A DNA stretch of 50,561 nt from Acidobacteriota bacterium (lineage in GTDB: Bacteria > Acidobacteriota > Vicinamibacteria > Vicinamibacterales > UBA2999), in NCBI GenBank assembly GCA_020851325.1, contig JADZCY010000257.1, positions 1 to 50,561 of the forward strand, given 5' to 3'. Each line of letters begins with the position of its first letter. The stretch's first letter is position 1. Below are positions 25,149 to 32,809 of the stretch, in pieces. The notes under the pieces were generated by a model. That model was not told the origin of the DNA. It made no database searches and saw only the letters and a program-made list of their open reading frames with translations. The position numbers and the translations under genes were made by a program.

Positions 25149-26159
25149 TCACAGGCCGCTCGACGGTCGCGGCACGCCCTCGAGCAACTGCTCGATGATC
25201 CGCTCCGTCGTCACGCCCTCGGCCTCGGCGTAGAAGTTCGGGATGATGCGGTGCCGCAGGATCGGTCCGGCCAGCGCCTGGATGTCCTTCACCGACACGT
25301 GATGGCGGCCGTGCATCAGCGCGCGGGCCTTGGCGCCGAGCACGAGCGCGTGTGAGGCGCGAAGACCGGCGCCCCACTTCACCCACTTCTGCACGAACTC
25401 CAGCTTCTCGCCGCGGCCGGGCCGCGAGTTGTCGGCGAGGCGCACGGCGTAGCGCGCCACTTCCTCGGCAATCAACACCTGGCGCACGGCGTCCTGGATG
25501 CGCAGGATGTCGCTGCCGTCCAGCACCCGCTGCGGCTCGGGACGCGCGCCGCCCGTCGTATCCGTCACCACCGTCACCTCGTCGTCTTCGGAGAGGTAGG
25601 TCATGACGACGTTGAAGAGAAAGCGATCGAGCTGCGCTTCCGGCAGCGGATAGGTGCCTTCGAGTTCGATCGGATTCTGCGTCGCGAGCACGAAGAACGG
25701 CCGCTCGAGCGCGTAGGTGCGGCCGGCGGCGGTGACGTGATACTCCTGCATCGCCTCGAGCAGCGCCGCCTGCGTCTTCGGCGGCGTGCGGTTGATCTCA
25801 TCGGCGAGGATGATCTGCGCGAAGATCGGTCCCGGCACGAAGCGCAGCGTGCGGTGGCCGGCGACTTCATCGAGCACTTCGGTGCCGGTGATGTCGGCCG
25901 GCATCAGATCCGGCGTGAACTGGATGCGCTTGAACCGCAGATCGAGAATCTGCGACAGCGTCTTCACCAGCAGCGTCTTCGCCAGGCCAGGCACGCCGGT
26001 GATGAGGCAATGGCCGCCGCAGAACAGCGCCATCAGCACTTCGTCCACCACTTCGTCCTGACCGACGATTACCTTGCGCAGTTCGCCCAGGATCGTCGCG
26101 CGCCGGGTGGCCACCTGTTCGGCGACATCGGCCACGTCTTTCTCGACAATGCCATCCAT
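25149..26159 (-). CDS. MoxR-family AAA+ ATPase
   Basis: A 336-residue AAA+ ATPase of the MoxR subfamily, a chaperone-like enzyme that remodels or metal-loads VWA-domain partners. Walker A is GVPGLAKT (residues 55-62), Walker B IILADEINR, sensor 1 FVLATQNPIE, and the arginine-containing LPEAQLDRFLF is typical. The C-terminal lid ends near SGL. The track ORF starts at 26270 inside DUF4159; ATG 26159 (MDGIVEKDVADVAEQ) is the normal MoxR start. It lies 14 nt after the DUF4159 gene and 4 nt before DUF58; the VWA proteins downstream are its likely clients. Confidence 0.94.
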   Translation of the reverse strand: MDGIVEKDVADVAEQVATRRATILGELRKVIVGQDEVVDEVLMALFCGGHCLITGVPGLAKTLLVKTLSQILDLRFKRIQFTPDLMPADITGTEVLDEVAGHRTLRFVPGPIFAQIILADEINRTPPKTQAALLEAMQEYHVTAAGRTYALERPFFVLATQNPIELEGTYPLPEAQLDRFLFNVVMTYLSEDDEVTVVTDTTGGARPEPQRVLDGSDILRIQDAVRQVLIAEEVARYAVRLADNSRPGRGEKLEFVQKWVKWGAGLRASHALVLGAKARALMHGRHHVSVKDIQALAGPILRHRIIPNFYAEAEGVTTERIIEQLLEGVPRPSSGL

Positions 26160-26173
26160 CAGCTCGCGTCCTC

Positions 26174-26980
26174 TCAATGCGTGAGCGAATACACGATCTC
26201 GTTGATCCACATCTGGTAGGCGACCGCCGTCCAGCGGATGTAGGCCGGGTATTCCTCGGCGTTGGACCACTCGACGCCGTCGCCCATGTCGGTGTTCCAG
26301 TTGATCAGCACCATCGGCCGCCCGGCGTCATCGAGGATGGCGCGGAGGTGCGGCTTGAAGCCGCCCTTCTCCCAGGTGCGGCCGCTGAAGAACGAGCCGA
26401 GACCGGGCACCTGCGGATAGGCGTCGATACGATAGAAGCTCGAGTAGATCGGATGCGGCGGTTCCAGTTCGACAATCTCGCGATCCGGAAACACGCGCTG
26501 CAACTGCCGCACGGTGAGGTCCCACTCGTAGGGGCCGTGGAAGTCGTCGAAGGTGAGCGTGCCGCCACGCAGCAGGAACTCGCGCAGGATCGGCACTTCC
26601 GTCGGCTTCAGATTGAGGTTGCTCGGCTCGACGATGTAGATCCAGGGAAACTGCCAGAGCCGCTCGTCTTCGAGTTCGAGAACGATGGGTTCGCCGACTT
26701 CAATGGCGGTGACGGCCTTGAGACGTCGCGACAGGTTCTGTTCCGCCGCCGGCGCGTCGATGGCCCAGGGATCTTCCCAGTAGCTCATGCGCGGGCCGCC
26801 GCGACCTTCGTCCGACCACGACGTGTAGCGGATGCGTGCGAAGGTCCACTGCAGGCCGGCGAGGCGATCGCCGGGCAGCGCCGGCACCTGCGCGTCGGTC
26901 ACGGTGAGGACGGCGATCACCAGCACCGCCAGCGCGCCAGCGAAACGCCGCCGTGACAGCCATCGGCGTCCGCCGGCCAT
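26174..26980 (-). CDS. DUF4159 domain protein, membrane-anchored
   Basis: A 268-residue protein with an N-terminal signal or anchor (RRFAGALAVLVIAVLTVTDAQ) and a DUF4159 domain. Visible family features are FTFARIRYTSW-like LQWTFARIRYTSW, LREFLLRGGTLTFDDFHGPYEWD, and the later HPIYSSFYRID. The fold is probably glutamine-amidotransferase-like, without obvious catalytic residues. DUF4159 proteins are regular neighbours of MoxR/DUF58 genes. The start lies one nt after the stop of the TPR peptidase gene. Confidence 0.9.
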   Translation of the reverse strand: MAGGRRWLSRRRFAGALAVLVIAVLTVTDAQVPALPGDRLAGLQWTFARIRYTSWSDEGRGGPRMSYWEDPWAIDAPAAEQNLSRRLKAVTAIEVGEPIVLELEDERLWQFPWIYIVEPSNLNLKPTEVPILREFLLRGGTLTFDDFHGPYEWDLTVRQLQRVFPDREIVELEPPHPIYSSFYRIDAYPQVPGLGSFFSGRTWEKGGFKPHLRAILDDAGRPMVLINWNTDMGDGVEWSNAEEYPAYIRWTAVAYQMWINEIVYSLTH

Positions 26981-26981
26981 G

Positions 26982-29489
26982 CTATCGGCCTCCGACGAGC
27001 TTCAGCAGCAGGTCCTGCGCTCGTGGATAGGTGGGCGCCACCTCGAGCGCGGCGAGCGCCTCGCGCCGCGCGCCATCGCGATCGCCGCTGGCAAGCAGCC
27101 CTTCCGCGAGATCCGCGTGCGCACCGGCGCGATCGACGGGCCGTGCCGCCAGTGCGACGCGGAACATCCGCACGGCTTCGGCCGGCTGCTCGTCGGCAAG
27201 CGCGAGGCGGCCGAGTGTGGTGTGCGAGGCCGCGTCGAAGGGATCCACCGCCACCGCGCGCTTGAGCGCCGTCCTGAGCAGCGCCGGTTGCTTCGTCGCA
27301 TCCAGCAGCGACGCCAGCTTGCGTGCGGAGGCGATATCGGAATGATCGAAACCCGTCAACGTATCGAGCGCGGTGATGGCCCGCGGCGTGTCGCCACGCG
27401 CCAGCGCGAGTTCGGCAATGCGCGCCTGCGGGCTGTCGGGACCAGTGGCGTGCGGCACGATCGACGCCGCCTTCTCATACATCTCGATCGCCTGCTCGGG
27501 TGACGTCTTCTCGAGCGAGCGGCCGAGCGCGACGTGCGCGGGGAAGCTGCCCGGATTCGCCGCCACCAGCGCGCGCAGCGCTTCGGACGTTTCGGCCTCC
27601 GCCAGCTTCTCGGGCGCCTTCAATGCCGTGCGCAGCGCGCCATAGCGCTTCTCGATGAACTGATCGAACGTGCCCTGCAGCACGTCGATGTCGACGCCGA
27701 GCACCTGCTTGAACGCGGTCTCGGTGTCGATGCCGGTCGCGTACGACTGCACCAGCGCCCGCAGCTTCGGCTGCCCGTACACCTCGACGATGTGCTCGAC
27801 GACCAGCGACGACTGGAAGTAGGCCATCGAGATCGTCTCGGGGTTGGTGAAGCCGCTGTTGAGATCCTTCAGCTTGAACACCTGCCCGCGATCGAGCGCG
27901 CGCGCGAAGGGCAGGTCCATCTCGCGGCCCCACTCGGGACGCGCCCGCTTCTCTTCGAACACCGAGGTGCCTTCGGTGAGCCACCGCGGCACGCGCTGCT
28001 CCGACAATTGCAGCGTGATGACGTGGGCGATCTCGTGCCACAGCGTCACGCCCCAGTTGAACTCGCCCGGCGGCCGCGCTTTCGGCGAGTCGAGAGTGAC
28101 GACGCGGCCGAAGCAGGCGCCAAGCGCGCCGATCATCCCGGGCAGCCCGAGATTGCGCACGGCGAAATCATCGTGCCGCGGGAACATCTCGATCAGGATC
28201 GGGCCCTGCGGCGTGAACTCCCACGTCTTCGACAACGAGTCGAGCGCTTCGCGCGCCAGCGCCGGCACATACTGCGACATCACACCGGTCTCGTCGGGAT
28301 GGAGGCGAATCACCATCTCGCCTTCGTTCACCGTGTCGAACTTGTCGAGCGTGTCGAGCAGGCCGAGCAGGTTGTAGGTGATGACGTCGTAGGGATCCTG
28401 GCGGAAGGCAGTCTCGAGCATGCGCCGCGCGCCGCGCTCGTCGCCGGTGCGCATCAGGTGCGTGCCAAGGTCGGCATAGGCGCGCCAGTTCTCGCGATCC
28501 ACCTGCAGGCCCTTGCGCACATGCTCAGCCGCCTCGTCGAAGCGGTAATACCCGGCCGTCACCGATCCGACGATGCGGTAGAACTCGCCGTAGGTGGGAT
28601 TGATGGCGAGCGCGGCGGCGGCTGCTGATTCGAAGTCTTCCGTCTTGCCTTCGACGTAGGCCAGCGCGCCCTCGTAGGCCATCACCTCGAGGCTCTTCGC
28701 GTTGACGCCACGCGCCTTGCCCAGACGCTCGCGTGCCTCGTCCTTGCGATCGCGGCTGATGGCGGATTCGGCCATCAGCAGGTTGGCCGGCACCGACGCC
28801 GGATCGATCTTCAACGCGCGATTGACGAACGCGAGCGCCTGACCGGGGTTGTCGTCCACCAGCGACTGCGCCATGCCGATGAGCGCGGGCACGTGCGATT
28901 CATCCGCCTTCAGCGCCGCGCCGTAGGACTTCGCCGCCTCGGCGCGCTCGTGCTTCTCGAGGAACAGATCGCCCCACGCGGCGTTGATGTCGGCATCATC
29001 CGGAGAAAGCGAGTCGGCCTCGCGGAAGTAGGCATTGGCGTCTTCGAAGCGGCCAAGGGCGCGTGCCGCTCGCGCTGCCCGCAACAGCGCCGGCGCCGTG
29101 CGCCCCTCCTGGCCCGACCCATACACCTGTTGCAGCGCGCGGCGAGCCTCTCCCCTCTTTCCCAGATACAACTGCAGCAGCCCGAGTTCGAGCGCCGCCT
29201 CGCCGGAGGGCGCCTTCACCGCCGCCGGCTGCAGCAACGATTCGGCCCGCGCGTAGTCGCCGGTGGCGCGCGCCGACAACGCCCGCAGCACCAGCAGCGA
29301 CTCGTCGGCTGGCTGCGCCTGCGCCAGGCGTTCGACGTCGGCAAACTGGCCGGCGCGAAACGCGGTGAGCGCCGCCGTGCGCGGCGATGCGGAAGACGCC
29401 GGCGTCTGCGCGCGCAGGAGCGCGAGGCCGAGACCCGCCGAAAGGGTCAGACAAACGAGGACGATTCCCCAGACGCGGCGTCGTGTCAT
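26982..29489 (-). CDS. Exported TPR protein with gluzincin (peptidase MA-like) domain
   Basis: An 835-residue exported protein, first gene of the MoxR operon. A signal sequence (RRRVWGIVLVCLTLSAGLGLALLRAQ) is followed by many TPR-like helical repeats (about 40-400). A zinc metallopeptidase domain with HEIAHVITLQL and, some twenty residues later, the glutamate in PRWLTEGTSVFEE (near residue 485) comes next, then further TPRs to the end. This is the HExxH...E layout of gluzincins. Track start 29564 is replaced by ATG 29489, which gives the signal peptide and fits a TATACT -10 at 29506-29501 (leader about 5 nt). The 3' end is one nt from DUF4159. Confidence 0.88.
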   Translation of the reverse strand: MTRRRVWGIVLVCLTLSAGLGLALLRAQTPASSASPRTAALTAFRAGQFADVERLAQAQPADESLLVLRALSARATGDYARAESLLQPAAVKAPSGEAALELGLLQLYLGKRGEARRALQQVYGSGQEGRTAPALLRAARAARALGRFEDANAYFREADSLSPDDADINAAWGDLFLEKHERAEAAKSYGAALKADESHVPALIGMAQSLVDDNPGQALAFVNRALKIDPASVPANLLMAESAISRDRKDEARERLGKARGVNAKSLEVMAYEGALAYVEGKTEDFESAAAAALAINPTYGEFYRIVGSVTAGYYRFDEAAEHVRKGLQVDRENWRAYADLGTHLMRTGDERGARRMLETAFRQDPYDVITYNLLGLLDTLDKFDTVNEGEMVIRLHPDETGVMSQYVPALAREALDSLSKTWEFTPQGPILIEMFPRHDDFAVRNLGLPGMIGALGACFGRVVTLDSPKARPPGEFNWGVTLWHEIAHVITLQLSEQRVPRWLTEGTSVFEEKRARPEWGREMDLPFARALDRGQVFKLKDLNSGFTNPETISMAYFQSSLVVEHIVEVYGQPKLRALVQSYATGIDTETAFKQVLGVDIDVLQGTFDQFIEKRYGALRTALKAPEKLAEAETSEALRALVAANPGSFPAHVALGRSLEKTSPEQAIEMYEKAASIVPHATGPDSPQARIAELALARGDTPRAITALDTLTGFDHSDIASARKLASLLDATKQPALLRTALKRAVAVDPFDAASHTTLGRLALADEQPAEAVRMFRVALAARPVDRAGAHADLAEGLLASGDRDGARREALAALEVAPTYPRAQDLLLKLVGGR

Positions 29490-29500
29490 GTCCTGAGCGG

Positions 29501-29506
29501 AGTATA
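29501..29506 (-). promoter_or_regulatory. Putative -10 hexamer of the eight-gene MoxR operon
   Basis: TATACT on the minus strand, with transcription start predicted near 29494, five bases before the ATG. No recognisable -35 at 16-18 bp. It lies just beyond the terminator of the ankyrin gene, consistent with a transcription-unit boundary. Confidence 0.45.
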
Positions 29507-29535
29507 GCGTGAGGGCGCGGGGCCGATACCGGCGC

Positions 29536-29575
29536 AAAAACGCGATGGAGCCCGGATGTGACACCGGACTCCATC
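29536..29575 (-). terminator. Rho-independent terminator after ankyrin gene
   Basis: On the minus strand GATGGAGTCCGG, an 8-nt loop and CCGGGCTCCATC form a 12-bp stem with one G-U pair, followed by GCGTTTTT. Stem plus U-tract make a strong intrinsic terminator for the cytochrome/DUF1552/ankyrin unit. Confidence 0.88.
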
Positions 29576-29629
29576 TGAACTACCAACTTAGACGACGAGA
29601 AGAGGCGCGTGGCCGCGCCGGCACCTGAC

Positions 29630-31366
29630 TCAGCAGGAGACGCAGCGGTTGTTGTTCTTCGCGCCGAGGCCCTCGAGCAGCTTGATCGTTTCCGGATACG
29701 GCTGCGTGCGCTGCACCGGACCATTGGCCATGTCGACCGTGGTGAGGCCGGAGCGATTGACGCGCGTGACGTCGGCGCCCTTCGAGACGAGGTACTGAAT
29801 CATCTCGTTGTCGCCGCGCGAGGCGGCGTGGTGCACGGCCGTGTTGCCGTCATCGTCCACGCCGTTGACGTCGAGGCCCACCTCTTCGATGAGGTACTTC
29901 ACGGCGGCGAGCATGCCGGTGGCGGCAAAGCGGTGCGCGTTGCCGGCAAAGCCTTCGCCGTAGCCGACACCCGCTGCGGCCTGCAGCGGACCAATGCCCG
30001 GCGAGCCGGCCGGCATGGTCTGCAGGCCCGAGGGGTCACCCGCCTGCGTGCCTTCACCACGGCGACCGGCGCCCACCGGCTTCATGGTGGTGACGTTCGG
30101 ATCGGCGCCGCGCGCGATCAACAGCTTCATCGCTTCGATGTCGGCGGCGTAGGCCGCCTTCCAGAACGGCGTCGCGCCAATCTCGTCGGTGCGCAGCAGG
30201 TCGAAGTTGTACTGCGTGTGCCACACCTTCTTGCGCAGGCGCGCGTTCGGGTCGGCGCCCTTGTCGAGCAGCGCCGTCAGCAGTTGCATGTAGGTGGTCT
30301 TCTGCTGCAGCTGCGCCCGCGGCTGCGGGTAGAAGGACTTCGGCGCCCACTCGAGGTTGAGCGTGGCGTAGAGCGGCGCGTTGCCGTTCTCGCCGCTGGC
30401 GTTGGGGTCGGCGCCGTTCTCGAGCAGATACATCGCCATGTCGTAGTGGCCGTTGATGATGGCCAGCACGAGCGCGGGTGTACCGTCGGCGAGGACGCGC
30501 TGGTTCACGTCGGCACGGTTCTCGATCATCGTCTTCACCGAGGCGAGCGAGCCCTGGCGAATGGCGAAGTGCAGCGGCGACAGCCCGCCCTGCTTGCCGA
30601 TCAGTTCGTTGTAGCGATAGCCGCGCGTGACGCCGGCGACATCGTTGGCCGGACGGTCGGCGGCGGGAGGCGCCGTCAGCGTCGGGGCCGCGCTGCGGCC
30701 ACCGGCGTTGGTGGACGCACGCTGCGTCGCCTGACGGATCTCGTCCTGCAGTGCTTCTTCGGGCGACACCAGGTCGGTGAGGTCGGTGAGCTTCGAGGTG
30801 AGCTTCACGTCGGCGCCGACTTCGAGCAGCACCTTCACCACCTCGGGACGATCGTAGGCGGCGGCAAACATCAGCGCCGTCTGTTCGTTGGCCGATTCGC
30901 GCGCGTCCACTTCCGCCTTGTTGGCCAGCAGCAGCTTGACGGCGGCGACGTGGCCCGAGGCCGAGGCCAGCATCAGCGGCGTGGCGCCGGTCTGCGTCGC
31001 CTGGTTCGGATTGGCGCCGCCCTTCAGCAACGCTTCGACAGCGGCGTCGTGGCCGCGCTGGCTGGCGAGGTGCAGCGCGGTGTAGCCGCCAAGACGCGTG
31101 GTGGCGCGGAGGTTGGCGCCGGCGTAGAGCAGCACGCTGATCGCCTCGGCGTCGCCGCGCAGCGCCGCGTGGTGCAGCGCCGTGGTGCCGTCGCCGAGCG
31201 CGGCGTTGACGTCGGCGCCTTCCTTCAACAGGCGCTTGATGGTGGCGAGGTCGCCGCTGCGGGCGGCTTCGGCCACCGGAGCGGCGGGGGCGGCGGCCAG
31301 CACGCCCGACAGCAGGGCGGCCACCGTGGCCCGCGTACCGAACCGGAGGAGGGACCGGAGACTCAT
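29630..31366 (-). CDS. Exported ankyrin-repeat protein
   Basis: A 578-residue protein with a signal peptide (ending APAAPVAEA) and ankyrin repeats for almost the whole length, each with the familiar G-TALHHAA/LLL-GA-N pattern, for example DGTTALHHAALRGDAEAISVLL and GYTALHLASQRGHDAAVEALL. Longer insertions separate repeats around residues 225-260 and 420-470. The C-terminus ends in NNNRCVSC, two cysteines that could form a disulfide or be modified. It starts four bases after the DUF1552 stop, and this trio is a frequent acidobacterial arrangement. Ankyrin repeats bind proteins; no enzymatic domain is seen. Confidence 0.92.
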   Translation of the reverse strand: MSLRSLLRFGTRATVAALLSGVLAAAPAAPVAEAARSGDLATIKRLLKEGADVNAALGDGTTALHHAALRGDAEAISVLLYAGANLRATTRLGGYTALHLASQRGHDAAVEALLKGGANPNQATQTGATPLMLASASGHVAAVKLLLANKAEVDARESANEQTALMFAAAYDRPEVVKVLLEVGADVKLTSKLTDLTDLVSPEEALQDEIRQATQRASTNAGGRSAAPTLTAPPAADRPANDVAGVTRGYRYNELIGKQGGLSPLHFAIRQGSLASVKTMIENRADVNQRVLADGTPALVLAIINGHYDMAMYLLENGADPNASGENGNAPLYATLNLEWAPKSFYPQPRAQLQQKTTYMQLLTALLDKGADPNARLRKKVWHTQYNFDLLRTDEIGATPFWKAAYAADIEAMKLLIARGADPNVTTMKPVGAGRRGEGTQAGDPSGLQTMPAGSPGIGPLQAAAGVGYGEGFAGNAHRFAATGMLAAVKYLIEEVGLDVNGVDDDGNTAVHHAASRGDNEMIQYLVSKGADVTRVNRSGLTTVDMANGPVQRTQPYPETIKLLEGLGAKNNNRCVSC

Positions 31367-31370
31367 GTCG

Positions 31371-32780
31371 TTATGCTCCCGCCGTGGCCGTGGTGGCCGG
31401 CTGCTCGTTGAGGTCGAAGGCGCCGCTGCTGTCGCCGAAGCTCTTCACGTCGACGCCGAGCGTGTGCAGCACGGTCAGCATCGGGTTGGCCATCGGCGTG
31501 CCGTCGGCCGCGCTCAGGTGGACGTTGCCCTTGATGGCGCCGCCACCGTGGCCGAGCAGGATCAGCGGGCAGCGCTTGTGGTTGTGCACGTTCGAGTTGC
31601 CCATCGGCGAGCCGTAGAGGATCACCGAGTTGTCGAGCAGCGTCTGATCGCCTTCCTTCACCGCCTTCAGCTTGTCGAGCAGGTACGGCAGCAGGCTGAC
31701 GTGGTAGCTGTTGATCTTCTGGTATTCGAGAATGCGGTCTTCGCGGTCGCCGTGGTGCGAGGCGATGTGGAAGCCGGTGGTGACGCCGGTCTCCGGATAG
31801 ACACGGTTCGAGACGTCGCGGCTCAACTTGAACGCGAAGGTGCGCGTCAGGTCGGCGGCAAAGGCCACCGCCTGGAGGTCGAACATCAGCTTCACGTGGT
31901 CGGCGTAGGAGTCCGGCACGCCGGCGGGAGCGCCGGGCAGTTCGCGCGGTTCGCCGGTCGCGTTGGATGCCTCGACCTTCTGGATACGTCGCTCGATTTC
32001 GCGCACGTCATCGAGGTATTCGGCGAGGCGCGCCTGGTCGGCCGCGCCGAGCGACGACTTCAGATCGTTCACCGACGCGGTGACCCAGTCGAGAATGCTC
32101 TTGTCCTTGCGGCGGCGACGGGCGCGCGCTTCGGGCGTGGCGCCGACGCCGAACAACTGATCGAACACCGCGCGCGGATCGCGAATCATCGGCAGCGGAT
32201 CGTTCGGCGTCGCCCAGCTGATCGAGTCGGTGTAGGCGCAGGAGTAACCGTAGAAGCAGCCACCGGCCTGGTCGACGCTTTCGATGCAGAGCTGCAGCGA
32301 CGGGATCGGCGTTTCGTTACCCACCTGCTGCGCGTAGATCTGATCGATCGAGACACCGGCGCGGACGTCCGAGCCCTGCGTCTGGTGCGGATGCGACTGC
32401 GTCAGGAACACCGCCGCCGAGCGGAAGTGATCGCCGCCAATCTCGGGCGGCGTGAACGCCTCGGCGTTGCGCACGTCAGTACGGCTGACGATGGTGAGGT
32501 GCTGCCGGTACGCCTCGAGCGGCGACAAGGCGGTCTTCGACAGGTCGAAGGTGCGCCCGGTCGATGCCGGCGACCACAGGTTGTTCTTTTCGCCAAACGA
32601 CGTGCTGCCGGCCGAGCCGTGCACCATCTCGATGGCGACGAAGCGCTTCTTGCCGGTCAACTGCCGCGCCTCGGCCGCGCGCGCGGGCACCATCGCCTCC
32701 AGGAGGGGCAACGCCACGCTCACGCCCATCCCCTTCAGAACCGTCCGTCGATCCAGATGCCGCTGTGTCAGGAACGCCAT
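31371..32780 (-). CDS. DUF1552 family exported protein
   Basis: A 469-residue protein of the DUF1552 family, with a twin-arginine-like N-terminus (DRRTVLKGMGVSVALPLLEAM) suggesting Tat export of a folded protein. The body carries the family's VHGSAGSTSFGEKNNLW and, near the C-terminus, ILYGSPMGNSNVHNHKRCPLILLGHGGG, related to sulfatase/DUF1501-type folds. The role is unknown. It nearly always accompanies a DUF1592-type cytochrome, here the gene immediately upstream. AAGGAG lies 11 nt before the ATG. Confidence 0.92.
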   Translation of the reverse strand: MAFLTQRHLDRRTVLKGMGVSVALPLLEAMVPARAAEARQLTGKKRFVAIEMVHGSAGSTSFGEKNNLWSPASTGRTFDLSKTALSPLEAYRQHLTIVSRTDVRNAEAFTPPEIGGDHFRSAAVFLTQSHPHQTQGSDVRAGVSIDQIYAQQVGNETPIPSLQLCIESVDQAGGCFYGYSCAYTDSISWATPNDPLPMIRDPRAVFDQLFGVGATPEARARRRRKDKSILDWVTASVNDLKSSLGAADQARLAEYLDDVREIERRIQKVEASNATGEPRELPGAPAGVPDSYADHVKLMFDLQAVAFAADLTRTFAFKLSRDVSNRVYPETGVTTGFHIASHHGDREDRILEYQKINSYHVSLLPYLLDKLKAVKEGDQTLLDNSVILYGSPMGNSNVHNHKRCPLILLGHGGGAIKGNVHLSAADGTPMANPMLTVLHTLGVDVKSFGDSSGAFDLNEQPATTATAGA

Positions 32781-32809
32781 GTCGCCGTTACTCCTTTAAC
32801 CGTCGTGGC

